Positions 36,711 to 44,821 of a stretch of DNA of 64,000 nucleotides are shown here, one piece after another; within the stretch, counting starts at the first letter, position 1; every line of letters begins with the position of its first letter. The notes below the pieces were generated by a model. It had not been told where the DNA came from. It searched no databases and worked only from the letters and a program-made list of their open reading frames with translations. The stretch spans positions 1-64,000 of the forward strand of contig JAHZHI010000026.1 of the NCBI GenBank assembly GCA_019420345.1, written 5' to 3'. Origin of the DNA: Peptococcaceae bacterium. Its GTDB lineage: Bacteria; Bacillota; Peptococcia; Peptococcales; Peptococcaceae. Made by a program: the position numbers and the translations under genes.

Positions 36711-36806
36711 TGGGAGCGTCCGGTGTATCGCAGACATGAGCGCCTTTCGTTCAACAGCACTCCCTCATCTGTTGACACTTATCCAAAATGGAACGCACAG
36801 GGACTA
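36711..36806 (-). promoter_or_regulatory. Candidate tetrahydrofolate riboswitch
   Basis: The folC leader on the minus strand contains ATAAGTGT, a stem CAACAG/CTGTTG enclosing ATGAGGGAGTG, then AACGAA, and is closed by GCGTTCC pairing with GGACGC (one bulge). In the THF (folT) riboswitch as I remember it, UUAAGUG, a GGGA-bearing stem-loop and AACGAA come in this order. The rest of the core deviates, so the class is uncertain. Position before a terminator and a folate operon fits. Confidence 0.45.
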
Positions 36807-36841
36807 AGATCATGGATATAATATTCCCGCGCATGCAGACC

Positions 36842-36870
36842 TTGTCTTATTGTCGTTGGCGTGGGATAAT
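36842..36870 (+). promoter_or_regulatory. Promoter of small ORF
   Basis: TTGTCT, 17 bases, GATAAT, 36 bases before the ATG at 36906. Confidence 0.5.
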
Positions 36871-36905
36871 AAGTTAAAAGATTGTTAAAGAAAGGAGGCG
36901 TTACC

Positions 36906-37043
36906 ATGAGCGAAAAGGAACCGCAGAGAGAAGATTGCCAGGAAACATCCTGTAAAGATGATCTTCTGCAAGGGCTGATGACATTGTTCGCGCAGGCTGA
37001 TGCCGCTGAAGAAGCGGACGATACAGCCTCCCATAAAAATTGA
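36906..37043 (+). CDS. Small acidic hypothetical protein (45 aa)
   Basis: A 45-residue ORF beginning MSEKEPQREDCQETSC. AAAGGAGG lies seven bases before the ATG and a reasonable promoter precedes it, so it is probably translated. The protein is strongly acidic, with two cysteines five residues apart and a short hydrophobic-amphipathic middle (LLQGLMTLFAQA). I recognise no family. It lies divergent to the folate operon and upstream of the LysR gene. Confidence 0.5.
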   Translation: MSEKEPQREDCQETSCKDDLLQGLMTLFAQADAAEEADDTASHKN

Positions 37044-37263
37044 GCAATTATAGTATAACACTTTTTTCATGTCCATAAAAGATAATTTTTACTTATAATT
37101 ATATTTTGGTCATAACACGACTGAAAGTGTACCCTTGGTGTGGCTGAAAAGCACCCGAACTTTCAAAAAATAACGTTAATTGCCAGAATCTTCCAGAATA
37201 GAACAGCGAAAACAACTGTGCTATAATAATAATAGAATATATATATAAATGGCGGGTGATCAT

Positions 37264-38172
37264 GTGACGATCCAGCAATTAAAATATATCGTTTCCGTTG
37301 TGGAAAATGGCACTATTACAGAAGCAGCTAAAAAGCTGTATATTTCGCAGCCAAGTTTATCAAATGCCATCAAAGACATAGAAGAAGAGGTGGGAATCAC
37401 CATCTTCATTCGTAGTCGTGCCGGCATTGTTGTAACGCCGGAAGGGATGGAGTTTGTTGGTTATGCGCGGCAGGTGCTGCGTCAAATGGAATTGTTAGAG
37501 GACAAATACATTTCACATACACCGGGCAAGATTCGTTTTGGCGTGTCTTCGCCGCAGTATGTCTTCTCGACCAATGCGTTTGTGGACATTGTCGAAGAAT
37601 TCGGCAAAGAACGCTTTGAATTCATTCTTCACGAAACCACTGTTCATCAGATTTTAGATGATGTCAAGAATCGATTTAGCGATCTGGGGATCATCTATGT
37701 AAGCCGTGAAAATGAACAGGCCATGCGCAAAACATTAGAGGAAAACAAACTATCATTTTATGAGTTGTTTACCGTGAAACCACAGGTGTTTGTTCGCGCA
37801 TCACATCCATTGGCAGAGCAAAGCTGTGTACAGCTTGAGGAGCTTCAGCATTATCCCCGAATTAACTTTATGCAGGGCAAAGAAGACCATGCTCATTTTT
37901 CTGATGAGCTATACGGAGATCTTTCCGATGATAAGAGCATACGAATTACAGATACAGGGAGTTTGGTGAATCTTCTTTTGGGAACAGATGCGTATACCAT
38001 TTCCAATGGTTTCTTCCCGCGTTATTTACAGGGGACGAAGATTGTTGGCATCCCTTTGGCAGAAGATGAAGTGATGAGCATTGGCTATATCTTAAGCGAA
38101 AAACAGGAATTATCGGAATTGGGTCGTGTGTATATCGAAAAATTAAAACAATATGGTGAATCAAACGCTTAG
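37264..38172 (+). CDS. LysR-family transcriptional regulator
   Basis: A LysR regulator of about 302 residues. The helix-turn-helix is at the N-terminus (IQQLKYIVSVVENGTITEAAKKLYISQPSLSNAI), followed by the linker helix and the two-lobed effector domain (from KIRFGVSSPQYV). GTG 37264 is chosen because GGTGATC, part of the extended Shine-Dalgarno, precedes it closely; ATG 37249 adds five residues and has no ribosome site. Effector and targets are unknown; neither neighbour is divergently arranged in the way typical of LysR targets. It ends in a terminator. Confidence 0.88.
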   Translation: MTIQQLKYIVSVVENGTITEAAKKLYISQPSLSNAIKDIEEEVGITIFIRSRAGIVVTPEGMEFVGYARQVLRQMELLEDKYISHTPGKIRFGVSSPQYVFSTNAFVDIVEEFGKERFEFILHETTVHQILDDVKNRFSDLGIIYVSRENEQAMRKTLEENKLSFYELFTVKPQVFVRASHPLAEQSCVQLEELQHYPRINFMQGKEDHAHFSDELYGDLSDDKSIRITDTGSLVNLLLGTDAYTISNGFFPRYLQGTKIVGIPLAEDEVMSIGYILSEKQELSELGRVYIEKLKQYGESNA

Positions 38173-38180
38173 TGATAAAA

Positions 38181-38207
38181 AGGAAGCCGGGAAGGCTTTC
38201 TTTTTTT
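38181..38207 (+). terminator. Terminator of the LysR gene
   Basis: GGAAGCC and GGCTTTC pair around GGGAA and are followed by TTTTTTT. Confidence 0.8.
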
Positions 38208-38210
38208 GCA

Positions 38211-38263
38211 AAAAAACAGTGGCAGACAGATGATGGCACGTCATACTGTCTGCCACTGTTTTT
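38211..38263 (-). terminator. Terminator of tyrS
   Basis: An 18-bp perfect stem (AAAAACAGTGGCAGACAG with its complement), ending in TTTTT on the minus strand, 14 bases after the tyrS stop. Confidence 0.88.
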
Positions 38264-38276
38264 CATAGCAATACGC

Positions 38277-39509
38277 TTATTGTAATTCGATAAGATGGAA
38301 TTTCTTTTTACCTTTGCGAATCTTTAATTGACCATCAGCAAAATCGTTCTTGGTGACATTGTAGTGAACGTCACTGACAGCAACATCGTTTAAGGACACC
38401 CCGCCCTGTTCAACGAGGCGGCGTCCTTCGCTTGTGGTCGAAGTCAGGCCGACTTGTTTGAGAAGATTGAGCAAGCCAATGCCGTCACCATCAAAGTCAG
38501 ATGCAGCCATTTGCGTGGTAGGAATGGACCCTTCCTGACCGCCGCCGGCAAAGAGGGCACGTGCAGCTTTTTGTGCTTCTTCGGCAGCTTCAGTGCCATG
38601 AACGTTTTTGGTTACTTCGAAAGCGAGCACTTCTTTGGCTTTATTGATTTCTGCGCCTTCCAAATTGGAAAGACGATCCACTTCTTCCATAGGCAGGAAC
38701 GTGAGCAGAGAGAGGCAGTTGCGCACATCTTTATCATCAACGTTGCGCCAGTATTGGTAGAAATCATATGGCTTCATTTTATCAGCATCAAGCCAAACGG
38801 CACCGTTGGCGGTTTTGCCCATCTTCTTGCCTTCGCTGTTGGTGAGCAGCTTGAAGGTGAGGCCATAGGCTTCGCCCTGATCGGCGCGGCGAATCAGTTC
38901 AACACCGCCGATGATGTTGCTCCACTGGTCGTTGCCGCCAAATTCAAGCTTGCAGTTGTAATTGCGGTACAAATGCAGAAAATCGTAAGACTGCATAATC
39001 ATGTAGTTAAATTCCAGGAATGTCAAGCCTTGTTCCATGCGGGATTTATAGCATTCTGCATTGATCATGCGATTGACTGAAAAATAGGCGCCATAATCAC
39101 GCAAAAATTCGATGTAGTTGAGTTTGCGCAGCCAGTCGGCATTGTTCAGTAACAATGCTTTGCCATCGGAAAAATCAATAAAACGTTCCGCTTGCTTTTT
39201 GAAGTGATTGACATTGTCATCGATCTGATCAATGGTCATCACGCGGCGCATATCGCTGCGCCCGGATGGATCGCCGATCATACCAGTGCCGCCGCCAGCG
39301 AGGAAGATCGGACGATGACCATGCTGCTGCATATGCTGCATAACCATGAACTGGATATAATGACCGACATGCAGACTGTCAGCAGTTGGGTCAAAACCAA
39401 TATAAAAGGTGACCTTCTCTTTGCCAAGAAGCTCACGAATTTCATCAGGGTGGGTAGCTTGTTCAATGTAGCCGCGTTCTGTCAGCACATCGTAAACGTT
39501 TCGTTCCAT
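38277..39509 (-). CDS. tyrS: Tyrosyl-tRNA synthetase
   Basis: A 410-residue class I synthetase that charges tRNA-Tyr. ATP motifs: HVGH ([11 protein letters not shown]) and KMGKT ([11 protein letters not shown]); the tyrosine pocket region ([24 protein letters not shown]) is typical. A C-terminal S4 RNA-binding domain follows from about 345 ([21 protein letters not shown]). Length is usual for bacterial TyrS. GGAGGT precedes the ATG. No T-box leader is visible in the short upstream region. It is monocistronic. Confidence 0.96.
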   Translation of the reverse strand: MERNVYDVLTERGYIEQATHPDEIRELLGKEKVTFYIGFDPTADSLHVGHYIQFMVMQHMQQHGHRPIFLAGGGTGMIGDPSGRSDMRRVMTIDQIDDNVNHFKKQAERFIDFSDGKALLLNNADWLRKLNYIEFLRDYGAYFSVNRMINAECYKSRMEQGLTFLEFNYMIMQSYDFLHLYRNYNCKLEFGGNDQWSNIIGGVELIRRADQGEAYGLTFKLLTNSEGKKMGKTANGAVWLDADKMKPYDFYQYWRNVDDKDVRNCLSLLTFLPMEEVDRLSNLEGAEINKAKEVLAFEVTKNVHGTEAAEEAQKAARALFAGGGQEGSIPTTQMAASDFDGDGIGLLNLLKQVGLTSTTSEGRRLVEQGGVSLNDVAVSDVHYNVTKNDFADGQLKIRKGKKKFHLIELQ

Positions 39510-39580
39510 TATATTCTGATACCTCCAAAATAGTCATAGTGCTTCTATCACTATAACGAAAAATGGCGCATAAAGCAAAT

Positions 39581-39612
39581 AAAAAAACACCTCGGATAAT
39601 CTCCGAGGTGTC
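39581..39612 (-). terminator. Terminator of the flavodiiron gene
   Basis: ACACCTCGG and CCGAGGTGT pair around AGATTAT, with TTTTTT on the minus strand. Confidence 0.88.
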
Positions 39613-39622
39613 AGAAAGCAGC

Positions 39623-40807
39623 TTACTTGTTGATGGTTTCAGCGATTTGATCAGCGAGGGTATCAAGCTGAGCATAGATTTCATCAGTTGGGGTGAACTG
39701 AGAACGAACGCTTTCACCAACTTGCTTCATCTTGATGCTGTTGCAGCGGTCGTTGAGCTGTGCGCAAGCTTCGCCGCTCCAGCCAAAGCAGCCGAGGGTA
39801 GCGTATGGACGGCCTGCAGCGGAGACTGCGTCAATGCAGCTGATGACATCAAGAACTGGCTTCAGAGCTGCACGGTTCAGGGTAGGGGAACCGAATACGA
39901 GGCAGTCGTCTTCGAGATGTGCAGCGATCTCTGCAGCATCGGTCTTGATGATATCAAAAGCAGAAACAACGATGCCTTTTGCGCTGAGTTTGTCAGCCAA
40001 ATACTGGCACATTTGTCTGGTATAGCCATAAGCGGATACATAGTAGATGGCAACCGTTTTATCGGTCTTTTCTTCAGGGGTTGCCCACTTGCGATAGGTA
40101 TCCATTGCAACTTTAATATCGTCACCGGCAATCATTGGACCGTGGCTTGGGCAAACCAGTGCGATGTCAAGATCTTTGATGCGGTCGAGAGCGCGCAGTA
40201 CGAATTTGGCAAATGGCCCCATGATAGCATCATAGTAAACTTTGAATTCTTTTTCGTACAGGTCTTTCTTATAAGCTTTGTGCACATACATGGTTGGTTC
40301 AGCATAATGTGCGCCGAGGAAGTCGCAGCTGAAGAGAATTTTGTCTTCAGCAAGGTAGGTCATCATGGTATCTGGCCAGTGGATGTTAGGGCTGACGCAG
40401 AACGTCAAAGTCTTGCCGCCAAGTTCGAGGGTGTCACCATCTTTGACAGCAACACGATTGAATGGCATACGAACGATGTTGTCGAGGTTTTTCAGGCAAG
40501 CTGCAGTGCCGTAAACAACGATATCAGGGTTGTGTTCGATGACCAGGCGGATGGCACCAGAGTGGTCTGGCTCGGTATGGTTGACAACCATGTAGTCAAT
40601 GTTTTTGAAGTCAGTGATGGCTTCAACATTTTCTACAAAAAGATTTTCGAAACCTTTGTGGGCGCCATCGATCAATGCGGTTTTTTCAGAACCTTGAACG
40701 AGGTAAGAGTTGTAAGTGGTACCGTATTCGGTAGCCATGATGATGTCGAACACACGCAGTGTAGGGTTGGAAACACCGACATAATAAACGTTGTCAGCGA
40801 TTTTCAT
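39623..40807 (-). CDS. Flavodiiron protein (oxygen/NO reductase)
   Basis: A 394-residue A-type flavoprotein. The N-terminal metallo-beta-lactamase-like domain carries the diiron ligands HTEPDHSG (77-84), the SCDFLGAHY segment and the later PSHGP; the C-terminal part (from about 250, VAIYYVSAYGYTRQMCQ) is a flavodoxin domain with FMN. Such enzymes reduce O2 to water or NO to N2O in anaerobes and protect them against these gases. AAAGGAGAG precedes the ATG. It is divergent from rex, which senses NADH/NAD+, so redox control is plausible. Confidence 0.93.
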   Translation of the reverse strand: MKIADNVYYVGVSNPTLRVFDIIMATEYGTTYNSYLVQGSEKTALIDGAHKGFENLFVENVEAITDFKNIDYMVVNHTEPDHSGAIRLVIEHNPDIVVYGTAACLKNLDNIVRMPFNRVAVKDGDTLELGGKTLTFCVSPNIHWPDTMMTYLAEDKILFSCDFLGAHYAEPTMYVHKAYKKDLYEKEFKVYYDAIMGPFAKFVLRALDRIKDLDIALVCPSHGPMIAGDDIKVAMDTYRKWATPEEKTDKTVAIYYVSAYGYTRQMCQYLADKLSAKGIVVSAFDIIKTDAAEIAAHLEDDCLVFGSPTLNRAALKPVLDVISCIDAVSAAGRPYATLGCFGWSGEACAQLNDRCNSIKMKQVGESVRSQFTPTDEIYAQLDTLADQIAETINK

Positions 40808-40863
40808 GAAATGATCTCTCCTTTGGTAATGGTCGTATATTATTTGCTTTTTCGCTATCCCTT

Positions 40864-40891
40864 ATTCTAACATAAAATGGTTGTATTTCAA
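40864..40891 (-). promoter_or_regulatory. Promoter of the flavodiiron gene
   Basis: TTGAAA, 16 bases, TAGAAT with an upstream TG (extended -10) on the minus strand, ending 56 bases before the ATG. Confidence 0.6.
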
Positions 40892-41037
40892 CTGGTCAAT
40901 GAGAGTTTGTAATTAAAATTATATATCTATGACAGAAGTGGGCATTATTTAAGCGGATTTTAAATTGGAGTCTATAAATTTACTTTGTGCTTTTTTTATC
41001 AAAGATTCTTGCACAGAAGAAAAGCATTCGATATGAT

Positions 41038-41043
41038 TATAAT
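41038..41043 (+). promoter_or_regulatory. -10 box of rex
   Basis: TATAAT 34 bases before the rex start; TTGCAC upstream is too far (23 bases) to be its -35, so the promoter is only half supported. Confidence 0.4.
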
Positions 41044-41076
41044 AAGAGAATAAGATTTGATGTACTGGGGGTGAAG

Positions 41077-41721
41077 ATGATCATGAAAACAGAGAAGATT
41101 CCTGAAGCGACCATCACAAGATTGTCTTTGTATTCAAGATATCTGAGTAAAATGGAAAGACTGCATGTGCAGAAAGTATCTTCCGTTGAGATTGCTCAGG
41201 GGGTACAGGGAACGCCGGCACAGGTGCGCAAAGATTTGGCGTACTTTGGTGATTTTGGCATGCGTGGCGTTGGTTACAATGTGACAAGCCTCAATAATAT
41301 TATTAAGGAAATTCTTGGTTTGGATCGTCAATGGCGGATGATCCTGATTGGCGCAGGGAACCTTGGCAGTGCTTTGACGCATTATGCTGGTTTTGAAAAA
41401 AGAGGGTTTAAGATCTCAGCGGCATTTGATAATGATGTCAATAAAATCGGTATGACACTTAATGGTTTGCCAATTTTGCCAATCACAAAATTGGTCGAAT
41501 ATATTGATGAAAATGATGTGGATATTGCTGTGCTGGCTGTGCCAGAATCCTCTGCCCAGGATGTAGCGGATATCCTTTGCGGGACAAAGATCAAAGGGAT
41601 CATGAATTTTTCCCCGTCGTCGTTGGTGCCATGCGAAAATATTGAGATTCGCCAGGTGGATCTGGCAGTGAGCTTAGAAGCACTGAGTTATCGCATTAAA
41701 AGTAAATATGAAGATGATTAA
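41077..41721 (+). CDS. rex: Redox-sensing repressor Rex
   Basis: A 214-residue repressor that binds DNA when NADH is low and leaves it when NADH binds, controlling fermentation and respiration genes in Gram-positive bacteria. The winged-helix domain starts ATITRLSLYSRYL and includes VRKDLAYFGDFG; the Rossmann motif is GAGNLGSAL and the C-terminal swapped helix ends the chain. GGGGGTGA precedes the start; ATG 41077 or 41083 are both possible and differ by two residues. It ends in a strong terminator and lies divergent to the flavodiiron gene. Confidence 0.94.
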   Translation: MIMKTEKIPEATITRLSLYSRYLSKMERLHVQKVSSVEIAQGVQGTPAQVRKDLAYFGDFGMRGVGYNVTSLNNIIKEILGLDRQWRMILIGAGNLGSALTHYAGFEKRGFKISAAFDNDVNKIGMTLNGLPILPITKLVEYIDENDVDIAVLAVPESSAQDVADILCGTKIKGIMNFSPSSLVPCENIEIRQVDLAVSLEALSYRIKSKYEDD

Positions 41722-41754
41722 AAGCCTTTGCCTCATCAAAGGCTTTTCTTTTTA
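41719..41754 (+). terminator. Terminator of rex
   Basis: AAAAGCCTTTG and its complement around CCTCAT, followed by CTTTTT. Confidence 0.9.
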
Positions 41755-41783
41755 TCAGGCAGAAGAACGTAGAGGTGTATAGT

Positions 41784-42356
41784 ATGGAAAGACCGCTTAT
41801 TTTGGCTTCGACGTCGCCGCGGCGACGAACACTGCTGGCAGAGCTTGGCGTCACGTTTGAAATCATGGCTCCGACATTGAAGGAAGAATGTTTGAATAAG
41901 GATTTGCCATTGCCGCAGGCTTTAGAGGCGTTGGCGGCAGCCAAGGCACAGTCTGTTGCTGTGCAGAATCCGCAGGCGATGGTATTGGGTGCCGATACCA
42001 TTGTTTGCAAGGACGGTGTTGTTTTAGGAAAACCGGCTGATGCACAGGAAGCTGCGCGCATGCTGCGCAATCTTTCTGGGGCGACGCACGAAGTGATCAC
42101 TGCGGTGGCACTGTGTTGTGGAGAAACAAAGCGGCTGATGACCGATCATGCAGTCAGTCAGGTGCGTTTTCGCATATTAAGTGATGAAGAAATTCAGGCC
42201 TATATTGAAACCGGCGAGCCTTTCGATAAAGCTGGCGCCTATGGCATTCAAAGCGGCGGCGGAAAATTTGTTGAGGCGTTGGCCGGTGATTTCGATAATG
42301 TTGTTGGACTGCCAATGACATTGGTGCGTAAGATGTTGAATGCATGGAAGGAGTGA
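41784..42356 (+). CDS. maf: Maf-family nucleotide pyrophosphatase
   Basis: A 190-residue Maf protein, which hydrolyses non-canonical or pyrimidine nucleoside triphosphates to monophosphates. LASTSPRRRTLLAELG at the N-terminus, GADTIVCKDG, KPADAQEAARMLRNLSG and GAYGIQSGGGKFVE are the family motifs. GAGGTG six bases before ATG 41784 fixes the start. It is linked to radC, whose ribosome site lies inside its end, as in many Firmicutes. Confidence 0.94.
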   Translation: MERPLILASTSPRRRTLLAELGVTFEIMAPTLKEECLNKDLPLPQALEALAAAKAQSVAVQNPQAMVLGADTIVCKDGVVLGKPADAQEAARMLRNLSGATHEVITAVALCCGETKRLMTDHAVSQVRFRILSDEEIQAYIETGEPFDKAGAYGIQSGGGKFVEALAGDFDNVVGLPMTLVRKMLNAWKE

Positions 42357-42361
42357 GTAGG

Positions 42362-43072
42362 ATGGATGGACCTCGACCTGAAACATTAAAGATTAAAGAC
42401 CGACCGTTGGAAACGCAGCCTCGAGAAAAATTGATGCATGAAGGGGCACGGCATCTGAGCGAAACCGAATTGTTGGCGATTTTGTTGCGCACGGGCACAG
42501 CGAAACGTGATGTATTGGAATTGGCTCAGGCGGTATTAGACGAAGCAGGTGGCTTAGAAGGGCTGCTGTGTCAGGATATGAAAGATCTCTGTGCCATCAA
42601 TGGAATCGGGCAGACGAAGGCTTGTACATTGATGGCAACCATAGAAATTGGACGCCGCTTGGTACGAATGGGCAGCCGCAGAGAAACAGGTATCTGTGAT
42701 TCTTTTGGCGCAGCCGCTGCATTGCGTGAGAATTTTCACAGTGATGAACAGGAATCTTTTCATGTGCTTTATTTGGACGCCAAAAATAAAATCATTGAGG
42801 TAAAAGAACTGTTTCGTGGTACCGTTGATAGAGCCAATGTGCACCCGAGGGATATTTTTCGCGAAGCAGTGCGCCATAACGCGGTTGGCTTGATTGTAGG
42901 TCATAATCACCCCAGCGGTGATTTGACACCGAGCCGGGATGATCTGCTGTTAACAAAACGTGTGCGTGAAGGCGCAGAACTTTTGGGATTGTCTTTTTTG
43001 GATCATATTATTTTGGGCAGTGTTCAGGGAGAATCGTATTTTAGCTTTAAAGATGCGGGCTATCTTGAGTAA
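42362..43072 (+). CDS. radC: RadC-family JAB1/MPN protein
   Basis: A 236-residue RadC protein. The N-terminal helix-hairpin-helix region (ETELLAILLRTGT, AINGIGQTKACTL) is followed by the JAMM metal site HNHPSGDLTPSRDD. The family was once linked to DNA repair; its role is not settled. ATG 42362 is chosen since AAGGAG lies nine bases upstream; 42344 would overlap maf. It ends in a terminator. Confidence 0.93.
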   Translation: MDGPRPETLKIKDRPLETQPREKLMHEGARHLSETELLAILLRTGTAKRDVLELAQAVLDEAGGLEGLLCQDMKDLCAINGIGQTKACTLMATIEIGRRLVRMGSRRETGICDSFGAAAALRENFHSDEQESFHVLYLDAKNKIIEVKELFRGTVDRANVHPRDIFREAVRHNAVGLIVGHNHPSGDLTPSRDDLLLTKRVREGAELLGLSFLDHIILGSVQGESYFSFKDAGYLE

Positions 43073-43091
43073 CAATTTCATAAAATCATTT

Positions 43092-43147
43092 CCGCCAGGT
43101 GCTGTAATTTGTAAATGCTTTGTTGTTGCCCTGGCGGGTATTTTTTT
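43092..43147 (+). terminator. Terminator of maf-radC
   Basis: CCGCCAGG and CCTGGCGG pair, followed by GTATTTTTTT. Confidence 0.8.
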
Positions 43148-43155
43148 GCTACAAT
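43126..43155 (+). promoter_or_regulatory. Possible promoter of the carboxypeptidase gene
   Basis: TTGCCC, 18 bases, TACAAT; the box pair overlaps the preceding terminator. Confidence 0.4.
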
Positions 43156-43218
43156 CGTTCGCGGTGAAAAAACGGCGGACGTTTTTTCAGGTTTATCTTA
43201 AAAAGAAAAGAGGATTTT

Positions 43219-44556
43219 ATGAAAAAAACGATCAGTATGTTGTTACAAGCGGCGATACTGCTGTCGACATTTTTAGGAGCAATGCCGGCTTCAGCAGCAT
43301 CGGAACCGGATATTGCTGGGACCAGCGCTGTGATTATGGATGCAACAACAGGAGAGGTGTTGTGGAGCAAAGACGCTGATACGGTACGTCCTGTTGCCAG
43401 CATGACCAAAGTCATGGCAGCTTATCTTGTTTTAGAAGCGGTGCGTGAGGGACGTATCACAATGGATACACAGGTGCCGATTAGTACTTATACCTATTAT
43501 TTTTCGCGTGATAATGTGTATTCCAATATTCCGTTTGAAACCAATGCGGTGTATACGGTGGAAGATATGCTTGAGGCTTTTCTTTGCTACTCTGCCTGCG
43601 CTGCAGGTCCTGCGCTCGGTGAGTTGGTGTATGGTTCAGAAGAAAACTTTGTGGCAGCGATGAACGCCAAAGCACAGGAGCTTGGCCTTGATGCACGGTA
43701 TGACCAAAGTTATGATGAAGGTTATATGAGCGCTAACGCCATGGCAAAACTGGCGCGACAAGTCATCAATGAATGCCCGGAAATTTTGACATATACCAGC
43801 ATGAAAACGTTTGTGTTTAATGGGAAAACCTATTCTTCCAGCAATGCGCTGCTGGGAAGTGATGATGCCAGCATTGGGGTTGTTGATGGACTGAAAACTG
43901 GTTGGACGCCGCAGGCGGGAAGCTGCATGGCTGCGACTTCCACTAAAGATGGGGGGGCACGCTTGATCACAGTGTCCATGAATGCAAAAGCGGTTAATGC
44001 GCGTTACAGCGACAGTGCGGCCTTGCTCAAATATGGTTTTTCATTACTGGATGAACGAAAAGCAGAAGGTTATGCTTATGCATCACCGAACCAAGCAACG
44101 GTCAGCATGAATGGGCAGCAACTGACCATGCAGGCCTATTTAGCAAATGGCAACAACTATGTGCGCTTGCGTGATTTTGCCGCCATTTTGAATGGCACTG
44201 GCTCTCAGTTTGGTCTTGCCTATGACAACACCAGTGGTGCCGTGGTTATTAACAGTGGTGCTCCATATGAAGGTACCAACTCTGGCGGCCTGATTCAGGG
44301 GGATACCGTGATGAGTCAGCTGCATCAGCCGGTGCTGTATGTAGATGGTGAAGCCTATGCCATCAGCTCCTATCTTATCGGTGATCTCAATTATATGAAG
44401 ATTCGTGATCTCTGTGCAGCCATTGGCTGCGGCATTGATTGGGATCAGACAACAGGCCAAGTTGTTTTGGTTCCAAAAGCTTCAGACAACACAACAGAGA
44501 ATGGTGCTTCAACTGATGATACAACATCGGTTGAAGAAATGACGCCGGCAGCATAA
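43219..44556 (+). CDS. D-alanyl-D-alanine carboxypeptidase, S11 family
   Basis: A 445-residue exported penicillin-binding protein of the DacA/DacF type, which trims the terminal D-Ala of peptidoglycan stems. Residues 1-27 are a signal peptide (cleavage after ASA). The catalytic SxxK is Ser61-Met-Thr-Lys64 and KTG is Lys226-Thr-Gly. The middle motif, SxN in the family (often SAND or SGND), reads Ser125-Ala-Cys127, so the Asn is replaced. After about residue 290 two segments like copper-amine-oxidase N-terminal (stalk) domains replace the usual C-terminal PBP domain, and the end is a Ser/Thr/Glu-rich tail. There is no clear C-terminal membrane anchor. A terminator follows. Confidence 0.85.
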   Translation: MKKTISMLLQAAILLSTFLGAMPASAASEPDIAGTSAVIMDATTGEVLWSKDADTVRPVASMTKVMAAYLVLEAVREGRITMDTQVPISTYTYYFSRDNVYSNIPFETNAVYTVEDMLEAFLCYSACAAGPALGELVYGSEENFVAAMNAKAQELGLDARYDQSYDEGYMSANAMAKLARQVINECPEILTYTSMKTFVFNGKTYSSSNALLGSDDASIGVVDGLKTGWTPQAGSCMAATSTKDGGARLITVSMNAKAVNARYSDSAALLKYGFSLLDERKAEGYAYASPNQATVSMNGQQLTMQAYLANGNNYVRLRDFAAILNGTGSQFGLAYDNTSGAVVINSGAPYEGTNSGGLIQGDTVMSQLHQPVLYVDGEAYAISSYLIGDLNYMKIRDLCAAIGCGIDWDQTTGQVVLVPKASDNTTENGASTDDTTSVEEMTPAA

Positions 44557-44576
44557 AAAGCAAGAATGATGAGAAT

Positions 44577-44618
44577 CGTCGCCTTTACTGTATCAACAGA
44601 AAGGCGGCGGTTTTTTTA
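44577..44618 (+). terminator. Terminator
   Basis: CGTCGCCTTT and AAAGGCGGCG pair (one GU), followed by TTTTTTT. Confidence 0.8.
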
Positions 44619-44709
44619 AATGTAGAATCTTGAACGGCATAAAAGTGAAAGAAAAATTATTTTTATGATCATTTTTCTGAAAAATGATGCATAAATGGTA
44701 GAATATAGC

Positions 44710-44715
44710 TATAAT
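44710..44715 (+). promoter_or_regulatory. -10 box, probably of pycA
   Basis: TATAAT about 107 bases before the pyruvate carboxylase start. The -35 region is weak. The leader holds a small hairpin GCGCTT/AAGCGC just before the ribosome site. Confidence 0.4.
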
Positions 44716-44821
44716 AGTATTTACATATACTCCATTACTGTGTAAAGATGCAAATGTATCTATATGTAATATTGGATGACGATGAGCGCTTCAAGCGCCA
44801 ATGTATGAGGAGGTAGGGACT

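Noticed and set aside
36554..36778. 74-codon minus frame over the folC start and leader
   Set aside because: It overlaps folC in another frame and the leader terminator and has no ribosome site.
39510..39580. T-box leader before tyrS
   Set aside because: The upstream region is too short and has no specifier or antiterminator motif.
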